In this document: one piece after another, positions 35,433 to 44,768 of the stretch
Layout of the letters: every line of letters begins with the position of its first letter
Numbering within the stretch: position 1 is the first letter of the stretch
Source: Stutzerimonas stutzeri
GTDB lineage: Bacteria > Pseudomonadota > Gammaproteobacteria > Pseudomonadales > Pseudomonadaceae
Assembly (NCBI RefSeq): GCF_018138085.1
Contig: NZ_CP073105.1
Location: forward strand, 1,178,001-1,242,000
DNA: 64,000 nt
Direction of reading: 5' to 3'
Translations under genes and position numbers: made by a program
Notes under the pieces: generated by a model
Database searches by the model: none
The model's input: the letters and a program-made list of their open reading frames with translations, nothing else
Told to the model about the DNA's origin: nothing

Positions 35433-36698
35433 ATGCAAAACCCGACCCCCGCCCGTGCCTGCGGCGTCGACTTCGGCACCTCCAATTCCACCGTTGGCTG
35501 GTGGCGCCCCGGCACCGATCCGCTGCTGGTGCTGGAAGACGCACAGCACACCCTGCCGTCCGTAGTTTTCTTCAACGTCGAGGAGCGCCGCCCGGTGTAC
35601 GGCCGGTTGGCCCTGGCCGAGTATCTGGAAGGCTACGAAGGGCGGCTGATGCGTTCGCTCAAGAGCCTGCTGGGCTCCAAGCTGCTCAAGAGCGAAACTA
35701 CGGTGCTGGGCAGCGCCATGCCGTTCAAGGACATCCTCGCGCTGTTCCTCGGTACGCTCAAACAGCGCGCTGAAGAGCAGGCCGGGCGCTCCTTCGACGA
35801 AGTGGTGCTGGGCCGCCCGGTGTTCTTCGTCGATGACGATCCGCAGGCCGACAAGGAAGCCGCCGATACCCTCGCGGCCGCCGCCCGGAAGATCGGCTTC
35901 AAGGATGTGTCGTTCCAGTACGAGCCCATTGCAGCGGCGTTCGATTACGAGTCGCGCATCGAGCGTGAGGAGCGCGTGCTGATCGTCGACATCGGTGGCG
36001 GTACATCGGATTTTTCCCTGGTAAGGCTGGCCCCGGAGCGACGGGCGATCGACGACCGTCAGAGCGACATCCTCGCCACCTCCGGCGTGCACATCGGCGG
36101 CACCGACTTCGACAAGCAGCTCAGCCTGCAGGGCGTGATGCCGCTGTTCGGCTACGGCAGCCGGATGAAAAGCGATGCGCCGATGCCCACCAGCACGCAC
36201 CTCAACCTGGCCACCTGGCACACCATCAATGCGGTCTATGCGCCGGCTTCGCTGCGCGCACTGCAGAGCATGCGCTACGACATCGTCGACCCCACCGGCA
36301 TCGACCGGCTGTTCAGCCTGATCGAGCAGCGCGCCGGACACTGGCTTGCCATGCAGGTGGAGCAGGGCAAGATCGAGTTGACCGAGCATGAACGCTACCT
36401 GATCGACTTCGCGCGAATCGAACCCGGCCTGGAAGCCGCGCTGACACGGCCCGTATTCGAAACGGCGATCGAGCCGCTGCTCGAACGAATCCGCGCCAAT
36501 GTCAGTCAATTGCTGGCAAGTGCCGGGCTCAAGCATGCGGATATCGATACGGTGTTCTTCACCGGCGGTTCGAGTGCCATTCCGGCGTTGCGCCAGAGCG
36601 TTGCCGCACTGCTGCCGCGGGCACGTCACGTCGAGGGCAATCGCTTCGGCAGCATCGGCAGCGGTCTGGCCATCGAGGCGCGCAAGCGCTACGGTTGA
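35433..36698 (+). CDS. YegD-type Hsp70 family protein
   Basis: 421 residues: only the actin-like ATPase domain, without the substrate-binding domain of DnaK. The phosphate-1 loop is GVDFGTSNSTVGWW and the phosphate-2 loop VLIVDIGGGTSDFSLVRL. The adenosine motif VFFTGGSSAIPALRQSV lies near the C-terminus. The length and the YEPIAAAFDYE region match YegD homologues. ATG at 35433 selected; an upstream in-frame ATG would add 22 residues. A CHAD gene follows in the same direction. Confidence 0.92.
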   Translation: MQNPTPARACGVDFGTSNSTVGWWRPGTDPLLVLEDAQHTLPSVVFFNVEERRPVYGRLALAEYLEGYEGRLMRSLKSLLGSKLLKSETTVLGSAMPFKDILALFLGTLKQRAEEQAGRSFDEVVLGRPVFFVDDDPQADKEAADTLAAAARKIGFKDVSFQYEPIAAAFDYESRIEREERVLIVDIGGGTSDFSLVRLAPERRAIDDRQSDILATSGVHIGGTDFDKQLSLQGVMPLFGYGSRMKSDAPMPTSTHLNLATWHTINAVYAPASLRALQSMRYDIVDPTGIDRLFSLIEQRAGHWLAMQVEQGKIELTEHERYLIDFARIEPGLEAALTRPVFETAIEPLLERIRANVSQLLASAGLKHADIDTVFFTGGSSAIPALRQSVAALLPRARHVEGNRFGSIGSGLAIEARKRYG

Positions 36699-36754
36699 TT
36701 CGCCCGTCATGCCTGCTGTCTCAAGCCTGGCAGCGGGCCTGATCGGGGGTTTTC

Positions 36755-37651
36755 ATGGGGTACAAACTGCGTCCGCGAGATCCAGCTGTCGAGGTGCGCA
36801 AGGTCGCCCGGCAGGGGTTCGACAAAGCCATCGAGGCCTTGAGCGTGCCGCCCGCGGAGCGGGGCGAAGGCGTGCACCAGGCACGCAAGCGCTTCAAGGA
36901 GCTGCGCGCGTTGCTGCGGCTGGTGCGCAAACCGCTGGGTGACGAATTTCAGCGCGAGAACCATCACCTGCGGGACCTGGGCCGGCAACTGGCCGAGTCG
37001 CGCGACGCCACCGCCATGCTGGAAAGCTGGGACGCGCTGGCGGCACGTTTCCCCGAGCCGTTCGCCGAGACGACGTTCAGGCAGGCCAGGCGGCGGCTAC
37101 GGGCCAGGGCAGATCACGCCGGAAGCGGCGTTGCCGAGATCGACACGCGCATCGCCAAGGTGATCGACGAGCTGAAGGGCGGGCAGGTCCGTATCGACAG
37201 CTGGCCGCTGCAGGCCAAGGGCTTCGATCTGTTGGCGGGCGGAATAAAGCGCACCTACGCCGATGGCTGCGCGGAGCTGGCCAGGGTCAGGCTCGATCTG
37301 AGCGACGAGCAGCTCCATCAGTGGCGCAAGCGGGTCAAGGATCACTGGTACCAGACGCGGTTGCTGGCGCCGAGCTGGCCGAAGCTGATGCAGTTGCGCA
37401 GCGACTCGTTGAAGAAGCTCGCCGATCTGCTCGGCGATGACCACGATCTCGCGGTGATGCGCCAGCTCATGCAGCAACAGCCGGAGCTGTTCGGCGACGA
37501 GGCGATGCAGGAGCGCCTCGGCAACCTGATTGCCGAGCGTCGCAGCGAGTTGCAGAGTGCTGCGCTGAAGCTGGGCGGCGAACTTTACGCTGAGGCGCCT
37601 GCAGAGTTGGTGGCGCGCTGGCGGCGCTACTGGGACGGCGCCACCGAGTAG
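36755..37651 (+). CDS. CHAD domain protein
   Basis: 298 residues, alpha-helical and Arg/Lys/His-rich. CHAD domains bind inorganic polyphosphate through conserved His and basic residues. Seen: VHQARKRFKELRALLRLVRKPLGDEF in the first half and LHQWRKRVKDHWYQTRLLAPSWP with LADLLGDDHDLAVMRQLM in the second, the two halves of the four-helix repeat. There is no CYTH triphosphatase domain attached. It lies 56 bases after the Hsp70-like gene and may be co-transcribed. A polyphosphate-granule role is family-level knowledge. Confidence 0.9.
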   Translation: MGYKLRPRDPAVEVRKVARQGFDKAIEALSVPPAERGEGVHQARKRFKELRALLRLVRKPLGDEFQRENHHLRDLGRQLAESRDATAMLESWDALAARFPEPFAETTFRQARRRLRARADHAGSGVAEIDTRIAKVIDELKGGQVRIDSWPLQAKGFDLLAGGIKRTYADGCAELARVRLDLSDEQLHQWRKRVKDHWYQTRLLAPSWPKLMQLRSDSLKKLADLLGDDHDLAVMRQLMQQQPELFGDEAMQERLGNLIAERRSELQSAALKLGGELYAEAPAELVARWRRYWDGATE

Positions 37652-37833
37652 CGCGCGGGTTGCCGGGCCGATCTGGTGTCAGGTCGCCTGGCTGTTTTGC
37701 TCGTGATTGTCAGCACCGTTTCCAGCTCGGTGCGAGTGAACCGATCATTGCAGCCGGCAGGTATTCGCGCAGCTTGCCGATGAGCTGCCAAGGGTAACGG
37801 CGCCCGGCCCAGGCCGTGTGCGCCGTCGTTCGG

Positions 37834-38385
37834 TCAGAGCTTCTTCGCCGAAACGATCTTCACCGGTGTCAGCGGTACGTTCTGCATCATGCTGCGGTTG
37901 CCGGTCGGCACCTGGGCGATCTGGTCGACCACGTCCATGCCGCGCACCACCTTGCCGAACACCGCATAGCCGAAATCGCGGCTGCCATGGTCGAGGAAAT
38001 CGTTGTCACGGTGATTGATGAAGAACTGGCTGGTGGCCGAGTCGACGCTCTGGGTACGGGCCATCGCCAGGGTGCCACGGACGTTGTGCAGGCCATTGTC
38101 GGCCTCGTTCTTGATCGGCTCGCGGGTCTTCTTCTGATTCAATCCTTCGTTGAAGCCACCGCCCTGAACCATGAAGCCCGGGATCACCCGATGGAAAACG
38201 GTGCCGTCATAAAAGCCGCTCTCGACGTATTCGAGAAAGTTCTTCGTGCTGATCGGCGCCTTCTCGGCTTCCAGTTCTATTTCGATTTCGCCCATGCTGG
38301 TGTTGAGCAGGACGTGAGGATTCTCCGCGGCAAGCAGGTTGCCGGCCAGCAGTAGCGAACAGGCGGCGAGTACGAGTCGTTTCAT
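37834..38385 (-). CDS. ppiA: Periplasmic peptidyl-prolyl cis-trans isomerase A (cyclophilin)
   Basis: Catalyses proline isomerisation during folding in the periplasm. 183 residues. The signal peptide is about residues 1-19 ([19 protein letters not shown]). The cyclophilin core has [18 protein letters not shown] with the catalytic Arg, [21 protein letters not shown] and [17 protein letters not shown]. No partner gene is evident; it is convergent with the CHAD gene. Confidence 0.95.
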   Translation of the reverse strand: MKRLVLAACSLLLAGNLLAAENPHVLLNTSMGEIEIELEAEKAPISTKNFLEYVESGFYDGTVFHRVIPGFMVQGGGFNEGLNQKKTREPIKNEADNGLHNVRGTLAMARTQSVDSATSQFFINHRDNDFLDHGSRDFGYAVFGKVVRGMDVVDQIAQVPTGNRSMMQNVPLTPVKIVSAKKL

Positions 38386-38462
38386 GGTGCGTTCCTGGTA
38401 TGGGTAAGCCTGGGTGGCCCGCTCAGGCAGGCCGGATCGAAACCAGGCGCGGCGGCTGCGCC

Positions 38463-39392
38463 TCAGCCTTCGCGCTTGGCGCTCAGCGCCTGAACGGGCG
38501 TTTGTGCTTGTGCATCGTACGTCTTGATCAGGTCGATGAGAATCTGCGTGGCCGGCCCGAGTGGCCGGTCCGGGTTCGTATAGAGGTAGAACAGCGGCCG
38601 TCGAATGCTGCCCTGGATCAAGGGCAACGGCTTGAGCGCGCCCTCGGCCAGCTCGCGCGCGATCATGTGGCGGGGCAGCCAGGCAAAGCCAAGGCCGCTA
38701 CTGACGAAGCCGACCGAGGTGGCGAGGCTGCCCACCGTCCAGCGCTGTTCGGCACCGAGCCAGCCGCTGTCGCGCGGCTGGCGCACGCCCGAATCGCGCA
38801 CGACCACCTGCATCTGGCTTTGCAGGTCCTGCACGCTGAGCTTGCGCTGCAACTGATGCAGCGCATGGTTGGGATGAGCAACGGCGATGAACTCCACGTT
38901 GCCCAGCTCCTGGCCGAGATAGCCGGTGATGTCCAGGCCGCTGATGGCCAGATCGGCCGTACCGTCCTTGAGCACCTCCTCGACGCCGGACAGCACCTCC
39001 TCGCGCAAGCGCACCCGACAGCCGCGGCTCTGCGGCATGAAGGCGGTGAGTGCGCGAATCAGCTTGGCGTTGGGGTAAGCGGCATCGACTACCAGCCGCA
39101 CCTCGGCCTCCCAGCCCTGCTCCATGTGGTGGGCCAGGTCTTCCAGCTGGCCGGCCTGGTGCACCAGTTGCCGCGAGCGCCGCAGCAGCACCTCGCCGGC
39201 ATCGGTAAGCACCGCCTTGCGACCATCGATACGCAACAGAGGCACGCCCAGTTGCTCCTGCATGCGTGCCACGGTGTAGCTGACCGAGGACTGCGAGCGA
39301 TGCAGCATTTCCGCGGCCTGGGCGAAGCCGCCATGGTCGATCACCGCTTGCAGGGTCCGCCATTGATCGAGGGTCACGCGGGGTACTTTCAT
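38463..39392 (-). CDS. LysR-family transcriptional regulator
   Basis: 309 residues. The N-terminal HTH is at residues 6-60 ([46 protein letters not shown]), and the effector domain follows from about residue 90. The ATG at 39392 is preferred; the open frame extends upstream but the standard LysR opening starts here. It is divergent from a small secreted protein gene at 39460, only 67 bases away, so that gene may be its target. Effector unknown. Confidence 0.92.
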   Translation of the reverse strand: MKVPRVTLDQWRTLQAVIDHGGFAQAAEMLHRSQSSVSYTVARMQEQLGVPLLRIDGRKAVLTDAGEVLLRRSRQLVHQAGQLEDLAHHMEQGWEAEVRLVVDAAYPNAKLIRALTAFMPQSRGCRVRLREEVLSGVEEVLKDGTADLAISGLDITGYLGQELGNVEFIAVAHPNHALHQLQRKLSVQDLQSQMQVVVRDSGVRQPRDSGWLGAEQRWTVGSLATSVGFVSSGLGFAWLPRHMIARELAEGALKPLPLIQGSIRRPLFYLYTNPDRPLGPATQILIDLIKTYDAQAQTPVQALSAKREG

Positions 39393-39459
39393 TCCAGTGC
39401 TTTCCTGTTGCGTCGGTCTGGTACGCTGGCACTCGCCTTCACGAGGAGTCCGCTTGAAT

Positions 39460-39780
39460 ATGAATAAACTTTGCGTTGTCGCGCTCGCCATCTTCCCATT
39501 GAGCGCCCTGGCCGTCAGCTATCCCGTGGAGCTGGAGCAAACGCTCAACGGCGCCGAGGTGCTGGCCAGCACCGAAACCATCGACCGCGACATGGCGGGG
39601 TTGCTGTTGCAGAACTATGGCAACCGCCCGGTGGAGTGTAATGCGGTGTTTCGCAACGGACCGGAAGCACCTCGCACCCGGCACCTGACATTGCAGGCGG
39701 GCGAGCGCAAACCGATGACGGCGAAATTCAAGCGCGATGTCATTCGCTTGCGCATCAAGCTGACCTGCGAGCCGCAATGA
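39460..39780 (+). CDS. Small secreted protein of unknown function
   Basis: 106 residues with a clear signal peptide (MNMNKLCVVALAIFPLSALA, about 20 residues). The mature part, starting VSYPVELEQTLNGAEV, looks like a beta-rich domain with two Cys (in VECNAVF and KLTCEPQ) that could form a disulfide. A TTG two codons earlier (39454) has better spacing from GAGGAG and may be the true start. It is divergent from the LysR gene. Similar small periplasmic proteins occur in Pseudomonas; function unknown. Confidence 0.75.
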   Translation: MNKLCVVALAIFPLSALAVSYPVELEQTLNGAEVLASTETIDRDMAGLLLQNYGNRPVECNAVFRNGPEAPRTRHLTLQAGERKPMTAKFKRDVIRLRIKLTCEPQ

Positions 39781-39943
39781 CATCGGCCTCAGCCCACCTG
39801 GCCGCCGTCGACTCGTCTGGCGCCCTGCGCCCGCTAAAGCCCGCTCGGCGTCCGGTTCCACCGTTGCGCAGCACAAAGCCGCCGCTGAGTGCGCCGGACG
39901 GGTTAATCTATGCGACGTTTTTTCGATCCTGAGGTAGTCCCCC

Positions 39944-41287
39944 TTGTTTGACCAATTCGCCCTCCACGAACGCCTGCTCAAGGCGGTCGCCGAACTCAAA
40001 TTCGTCGAGCCGACCCCGGTGCAGGTGGCGGCCATTCCTCCCGCGCTGGAAGGGCGTGACCTGAGGGTGACGGCGCAGACCGGCAGCGGCAAGACCGCCG
40101 CCTTCGTGCTGCCGATGCTCAATCGGCTGATCGGCGACGCCGTGGTGCGTACCGACGTGCGCGCGCTGATTCTGCTGCCGACCCGTGAACTGGCGCAGCA
40201 GACGCTCAAGGAAGTCGAGCGCTTCTCGCAGTTCACCTTCATCAAGTCGGCGATGATCACCGGTGGCGAGGACTTCAAGGTCCAGGCCGCTATCCTGCGC
40301 AAGGTGCCGGACATTCTCATCGGCACCCCGGGGCGCCTGATCGAACACCTGAACTCCGGTACGTTGATCCTCAAGGATGTCGAGCTGCTGATCCTCGACG
40401 AAGCCGACCGCATGCTCGACATGGGCTTTGCCGAGGATGTGCAGCGCCTGGTCGGCGAATGCGCCAAGCGCCAGCAGACGCTGCTGTTTTCCGCCACCAG
40501 CGGAGGTGCGGCGCTGCGCGAGATGACCGCCGCCGTGTTGCGTGACCCGCTGCATCTGCAGCTCAACCGGGTCAGTGAGCTGAACGAGGGCACGCGCCAG
40601 CAGATCATCACGGCCGAGGATACCGAGCACAAGGAAAAGCTGGTCCATTGGCTGCTGGCCAACGAAACCTACAAGAAGGCGGTGATCTTCACCAACACCC
40701 GAGTGCAGGCCGACCGCCTCTATGGCCGGCTGGTCGCCGAGGGGGTGAAGGCCTTCGTGCTACACGGCGACAAGGACCAGAAGGACCGCAAGCTGGCCAT
40801 CGATCGGGTCAAGGAGGGCGGCGTCAAGGTATTGGTAGCGACCGATGTGGCCGCGCGCGGGTTGGATATCGAAGGCCTGGATCTGGTGATCAACTTCGAC
40901 ATGCCGCGCTCGGGTGACGAGTACGTGCACCGCATCGGCCGTACCGGCCGCGCGGGTGCCGAAGGGCTGGCGATCTCGCTGATCTGCCACAACGACTGGA
41001 ACCTGATGTCCAGCATCGAGCGCTACCTCAAGCAGCGCTTCGAGCGTCGTGTGATCAAGGGTCTCAAGGGTAGCTACATGGGACCGAAGAATCTCAAGGC
41101 TTCGGGCAAGGCCGCCGGTACCAAGAAGAAAAAAGAAGACAAAAAGAAGGCGGCGGACAAGAAGGGCAAGCCGGCAGCGAAGCCGGTGGCCAAGCGTCCG
41201 AAGAACGCCAAGCGCGAGGCCCCGGCTCCGCTGGTCAGCCAGGATGGCTTGGCGCCGCTGCGCCGCAAGAAACCTACACCGCAGTGA
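39944..41287 (+). CDS. DEAD-box RNA helicase with Lys-rich tail
   Basis: 447 residues. Motifs in order: PTPVQVAAIP (Q motif), AQTGSGKT at 44-51, PTRELAQQ, TPGRLIEHL, DEAD at 152-155, SAT in LLFSATSGG, and HRIGRTGRAG. A basic low-complexity tail from about residue 385 (alternating Lys/Ala runs) probably binds RNA. The TTG start at 39944 follows GAGGTAG; no earlier ATG fits. It belongs to the RhlB/SrmB-like group involved in ribosome assembly or mRNA decay; the exact orthologue is not decided. Confidence 0.93.
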   Translation: MFDQFALHERLLKAVAELKFVEPTPVQVAAIPPALEGRDLRVTAQTGSGKTAAFVLPMLNRLIGDAVVRTDVRALILLPTRELAQQTLKEVERFSQFTFIKSAMITGGEDFKVQAAILRKVPDILIGTPGRLIEHLNSGTLILKDVELLILDEADRMLDMGFAEDVQRLVGECAKRQQTLLFSATSGGAALREMTAAVLRDPLHLQLNRVSELNEGTRQQIITAEDTEHKEKLVHWLLANETYKKAVIFTNTRVQADRLYGRLVAEGVKAFVLHGDKDQKDRKLAIDRVKEGGVKVLVATDVAARGLDIEGLDLVINFDMPRSGDEYVHRIGRTGRAGAEGLAISLICHNDWNLMSSIERYLKQRFERRVIKGLKGSYMGPKNLKASGKAAGTKKKKEDKKKAADKKGKPAAKPVAKRPKNAKREAPAPLVSQDGLAPLRRKKPTPQ

Positions 41288-41294
41288 TCCACGC

Positions 41295-41321
41295 AGCCGG
41301 GGTGGATCCGCTACCCCGGCT
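41295..41321. terminator. Hairpin between convergent helicase and 98-aa genes
   Basis: AGCCGGGGT pairs with ACCCCGGCT around a 9-base loop, directly after the helicase stop and 9 bases from the stop of the opposite gene. There is no long U-run, so it may stop transcription inefficiently on either strand. Confidence 0.5.
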
Positions 41322-41329
41322 CAGGTGAT

Positions 41330-41626
41330 TCAGCGTTTTTCAGCCGGTGCGATATCGGCGTCCTTCTCCGCCTGCTCGACGTGCTCGATGCGCTTGTCGT
41401 AAGCCTCGCACTCATTGCCGAGCTGCTCGGCGGTCTGCTTGACCTCCATGTCCCGCAACTCCTGATTGATCTCCGTGGCGCGTTTGGGATCGTTCTCGGT
41501 CAGTGCACTGACGCGATCGGCGAGCTCCTTGGCCTTTTCGTTGATCTGGTCGGTCGTGCATTGGTCGGCGAGCACCGGCTGGCTGGCCAGCAGGGCGAGG
41601 GTGAGGGGGAGTATCAGGCGTCTCAT
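41330..41626 (-). CDS. Small exported helical protein of unknown function
   Basis: 98 residues with a signal peptide of about 20 residues (LILPLTLALLASQPVLA). The mature part is charged and helical with heptad character (KAKELADRVSALTENDPKRATEINQELRDME) and has two Cys (DQCTTDQ, NECEAYD). No family recognised; periplasmic location inferred. Confidence 0.75.
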   Translation of the reverse strand: MRRLILPLTLALLASQPVLADQCTTDQINEKAKELADRVSALTENDPKRATEINQELRDMEVKQTAEQLGNECEAYDKRIEHVEQAEKDADIAPAEKR

Positions 41627-41782
41627 GGCGCGCTCCTTTTGTCATCGATCTGTTCGGTTGATTGCCGTCGACGCGCTTTAGTTCAGCCGTTTCCGTTGGG
41701 CCGGGATCGAACCATGCCGCTGGCGGCGGGGTCCGAATGTGCAAGAGCCGCCGTTCTGTGGCGGTGCGACAGGAGAACGGAC

Positions 41783-42154
41783 ATGAGCTACGACTGGGAC
41801 CTGATGTTGCGCCTGCTCCGAGAAGCGCAGAAAGCCGGCAACGAGCCCTTCGCCCCGCGCCAGTATGCCGATGAGCATGCGCTGGCGATGGAAGAGGCCG
41901 GCCAGCCGATGCCCAACATGGATTCGTTGAAGGCCGAAGCGCAGAACTACGAAAGCTTTCTTTTCGAGGGAGGTTTCATGGTGGCGCGTCCCGAGGAGGA
42001 AGGTGGCAATGGCGAGAACTTCGTGCTGACCGAGCGCGGCGTGCGCTTGCTTAACATGCTCGAAGGCGGCGACCTCGGCCATCGTCAACGGCTGGACGAA
42101 AAGGGCGAGTCGGCACTCACCCCTGAAGTCTTCGACGGCATGGCGACGGGTTGA
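41783..42154 (+). CDS. Small protein with winged-helix-like layout, unknown function
   Basis: 123 residues. AGGAGA lies 7 bases before the ATG. It opens MSYDWDLMLRLLREAQ, and later GGFMVARPEEEGGNGENFVLTERGVRLLNML resembles the wing and last helix of DUF2513-type winged-helix proteins. This is resemblance only. No signal peptide or membrane segment. It stands alone between two minus-strand genes. Confidence 0.7.
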   Translation: MSYDWDLMLRLLREAQKAGNEPFAPRQYADEHALAMEEAGQPMPNMDSLKAEAQNYESFLFEGGFMVARPEEEGGNGENFVLTERGVRLLNMLEGGDLGHRQRLDEKGESALTPEVFDGMATG

Positions 42155-42191
42155 GCCTTGCGGCGCTCCGCCGAGCACGGAGCGCAACGGG

Positions 42192-44291
42192 TCAGAGCGG
42201 GCCGACCGCTCCGCAGGCCTTGTTGGCGGCATGCTTGAGCAGCACTGGCAGCTGCGGACGAGGCTTGCCGTTCTTGACGTCCAGCGACAGCGCGTAATCG
42301 TTCCACCAGGGGCCTGCCGCCCAGTAGGTGCTCGGGATGCAATGCTGGCCGAGGTACCGGAGCAGGTTATCCGTCGCGGCGACGGCCGAAGGAGAATAGT
42401 CTGGTGCGCCGTGCTCGCCGATGAAACCACGTAGCCGGTATCTGCTCAGCCACTCGACGAAGGGTTTGGCCCTGACCACGCCTATCATCGGGTCATACAC
42501 CTCGTGGCGGTTCGTGTAATAGCCGGAGTAATCCTTGTCGAAGTACAGATGGGCTTCGAACATCAGGTTGTTCTTCGCATCGCGCATCCAGGGGTCGCTG
42601 ACCAGCCGGGTGTTGTAGGACGGCCAGTGGAACGCGCTCGACCAGCGATCGCCAGCGATGATCACCCAATGCTGCGCATCGACGCTGCGAATGCTCTTCG
42701 CGGCGGCAAGGGCGGCTTCGGGCCACTTGCCGTTGGTGGTGTGGGGCTCGTTCATCAAGCCGTAGCCATAGACCGCCGGGTGCTTGGCGACCTGCTGGGC
42801 GATGCGTCGCCAGGTATCGGCGAACGCGCTCACCGGCACGTCGCCGGAGCCGATCATCTTGCCGTAGTAGCGGTAGTAGTTATGCATGTCGAGGATGACC
42901 TGCATGCCGTACTTGCGGGCATGGTCGAGCGTCGCCAGCAGGCGTCCCAGTTCGGCGCGGTTCAACTCGCCGTTGAGCCGCGGCTGGATCCGCTCCCAGC
43001 GAAACGGCAGGCGCACCAGTTTCAGGTTGCGCTCGGCGTAGCGCTTGAAGTCCGCCTCGCCGGGGTAGATGTACTGCTTCAGATAAACCCCGGGCAGCGC
43101 GACATCGGCGCCGAATTCGGCGCCGGCCAGGTTGATGCCGACCAGGTTGATGGGATTCGCCGGTGCGCCGCCGCCGACAGGCGTCTGGCTGCCGGGGTTC
43201 GGGGTGGGATTGCTGAAGCCGGTGCTGCTCACCGAGACGGTGCGCGGATAGCCGACGGCCTTACCGTTGATGGCTCCACCGTCGACCATGACGGTCATGT
43301 TGCCGCCCGATTGATAGATCAGTGTGATACTACGCACCAGGCCATCGGCGAAGCGGATCTTCGCACCTTTGTGGAATGCGGCCTTGTTCTCCGCCGTCGC
43401 CTTGACCGATACACCGTTGAACTTGCTGGTGTTGTAGACACCGTTGACGAAATCGCCGCCGTTGAATGCGTTCAGCGCCACGGTCTGGGCGGGCGCCTGG
43501 TTCGCAGGCGGCGTGACCACTGGCGCGGAGGGCTGACTCGGCGTGGGTGTGGGCTGCACTGGAGTGGCCGTGCTGGTGGTCGAAAGCAGCTTGTTCGGGT
43601 AGCCGAGCTTGCCGCTGAGGGTCGCACCGCTGAGCATTACGCTCATGTTGTTGCCGGAGATGTACACCGCGCTGATCTTGCGCACCTGGCCGTCCGCCAG
43701 CTTGACCGACGATCCGACCTTGAACGCGGCGCGGTTTGCGCTGCTGGCCGGGATCGACAATCCGGCCGACCTGCGCCATACGCCGCTCAGCCAGTCGTTG
43801 TTGGTGTAGTTGTTGATGGCGGAACTGTGGACGACAGCGCTGCTCTGGTTCGCATCGGTGCTTGGAACGACGACCGCAGCGCCCTCTGATGGCGCCGCTC
43901 CCAATGCCGAGAGGGTCTTGGGGTAACCGTTCTTCGAAGCGTCAAGGGCGCTGCCGGAGAACATCACGCTCATGTGGGCGCCGGAAAAGTAAACCACCTT
44001 GATCGAGCGAACCTGTCCGTCCGCGGTTCTGACCTGAACGCCTTTCCTGAACGCCGCCTTGTTTGCCGCCGTGGCCGGGATGGACAGGCCGGCCGACTGG
44101 CGCCAGCTGCCCCTTAGCCACTGTGAGCTGGTGAAGTCGTTGACCTGAGCGGTCGCGATGCTCTGCAGCGACGAAACGGCCGCGTTGGGCGTCGCCGCGT
44201 GTACGGGCTGGAGCGGGCTGAAGCCGATTACGGCCAGCAGGGCGGTGCCGAGCAGCACCTTGGGTGCGCTGAATGTTGCCTGGATGGACAT
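42192..44291 (-). CDS. Secreted GH5-family glycoside hydrolase with three N-terminal repeat domains
   Basis: 699 residues. The signal peptide is about residues 1-32 (cleavage after VHAA). Three related domains of about 80 residues follow at roughly 50-130, 157-237 and 270-352. Each has the order W/F-x-G-x-W/Y, S-I/V-x-A-x-x-x-N-x-A-A-F, ADGxVR-I, GxxMxVM and GYP. A Pro/Thr/Ser linker separates the second and third. The catalytic (beta/alpha)8 domain begins near residue 375. The acid/base Glu515 is in GLMNEPH and the nucleophile Glu626 in GFIGEHGAPDY, as in clan GH-A cellulase/endoglycanase-like enzymes. The repeats look like carbohydrate- or surface-binding modules but match no family I recognise. 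No export or biofilm genes adjoin it. Confidence 0.87.
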   Translation of the reverse strand: MSIQATFSAPKVLLGTALLAVIGFSPLQPVHAATPNAAVSSLQSIATAQVNDFTSSQWLRGSWRQSAGLSIPATAANKAAFRKGVQVRTADGQVRSIKVVYFSGAHMSVMFSGSALDASKNGYPKTLSALGAAPSEGAAVVVPSTDANQSSAVVHSSAINNYTNNDWLSGVWRRSAGLSIPASSANRAAFKVGSSVKLADGQVRKISAVYISGNNMSVMLSGATLSGKLGYPNKLLSTTSTATPVQPTPTPSQPSAPVVTPPANQAPAQTVALNAFNGGDFVNGVYNTSKFNGVSVKATAENKAAFHKGAKIRFADGLVRSITLIYQSGGNMTVMVDGGAINGKAVGYPRTVSVSSTGFSNPTPNPGSQTPVGGGAPANPINLVGINLAGAEFGADVALPGVYLKQYIYPGEADFKRYAERNLKLVRLPFRWERIQPRLNGELNRAELGRLLATLDHARKYGMQVILDMHNYYRYYGKMIGSGDVPVSAFADTWRRIAQQVAKHPAVYGYGLMNEPHTTNGKWPEAALAAAKSIRSVDAQHWVIIAGDRWSSAFHWPSYNTRLVSDPWMRDAKNNLMFEAHLYFDKDYSGYYTNRHEVYDPMIGVVRAKPFVEWLSRYRLRGFIGEHGAPDYSPSAVAATDNLLRYLGQHCIPSTYWAAGPWWNDYALSLDVKNGKPRPQLPVLLKHAANKACGAVGPL

Positions 44292-44316
44292 GAGGATCTC
44301 CGGAACTTAATACGAC

Positions 44317-44451
44317 AAAAGGCCGAAGCCTTTTAAAAAGCGCGGAAGCGTCCAAGGACATGCAACGAGTGAAGCACCGACCAACGACACCACCTATCCA
44401 CTCGAACCGACGAGAGAAGCCCGCCCGATTCGCGTGGATAGGTTTTATATA
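44317..44451 (-). promoter_or_regulatory. Structured leader and promoter of the GH5 gene
   Basis: Read on the minus strand: a TATATAAAA -10 region at 44443-44451; then CCTATCCAC (44442-44434), which pairs perfectly with GTGGATAGG (44401-44393); then AAAAGGC-TTCG-GCCTTTT (44334-44317), a UUCG-tetraloop hairpin 26 bases before the ATG. GGAGATC just before the start is the ribosome site. Confidence 0.5.
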
Positions 44452-44768
44452 GGTTAACGGCGTGTTTTTGAAGTTAATCTGGCGTCATAAAATAGTTGTT
44501 CTGTCGGCTGTTGATTGAGAATTTGTTGTGCTACTAGTTGATGGCTTTTAAATATTAAATGGCCTCTATTCAATAACTTACTGAATTAACTGCTATTTAT
44601 CGAAGCTCTTGCGGATTTTTGAAGATGCAGGCGCGGCAGACACCGCTTCGTCTGTTTGTGGTGTGCCGGAGCAACCTAGCAAATGCAGGTATTACAGAGT
44701 ATTTCAAAGCGAGGCGGTATATAGGCGCGGTTAGCGAACTTAATAGCGAACTGATAGCGCTCTGCGCG
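44452..44768. other. AT-rich intergenic stretch
   Basis: About 317 bases, clearly less GC-rich than the surroundings (for example TTTTAAATATTAAATGG near 44548). No gene seen. It would hold the upstream promoter region of the GH5 gene and the unmarked 3' end of the peptidase transcript. Confidence 0.5.
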
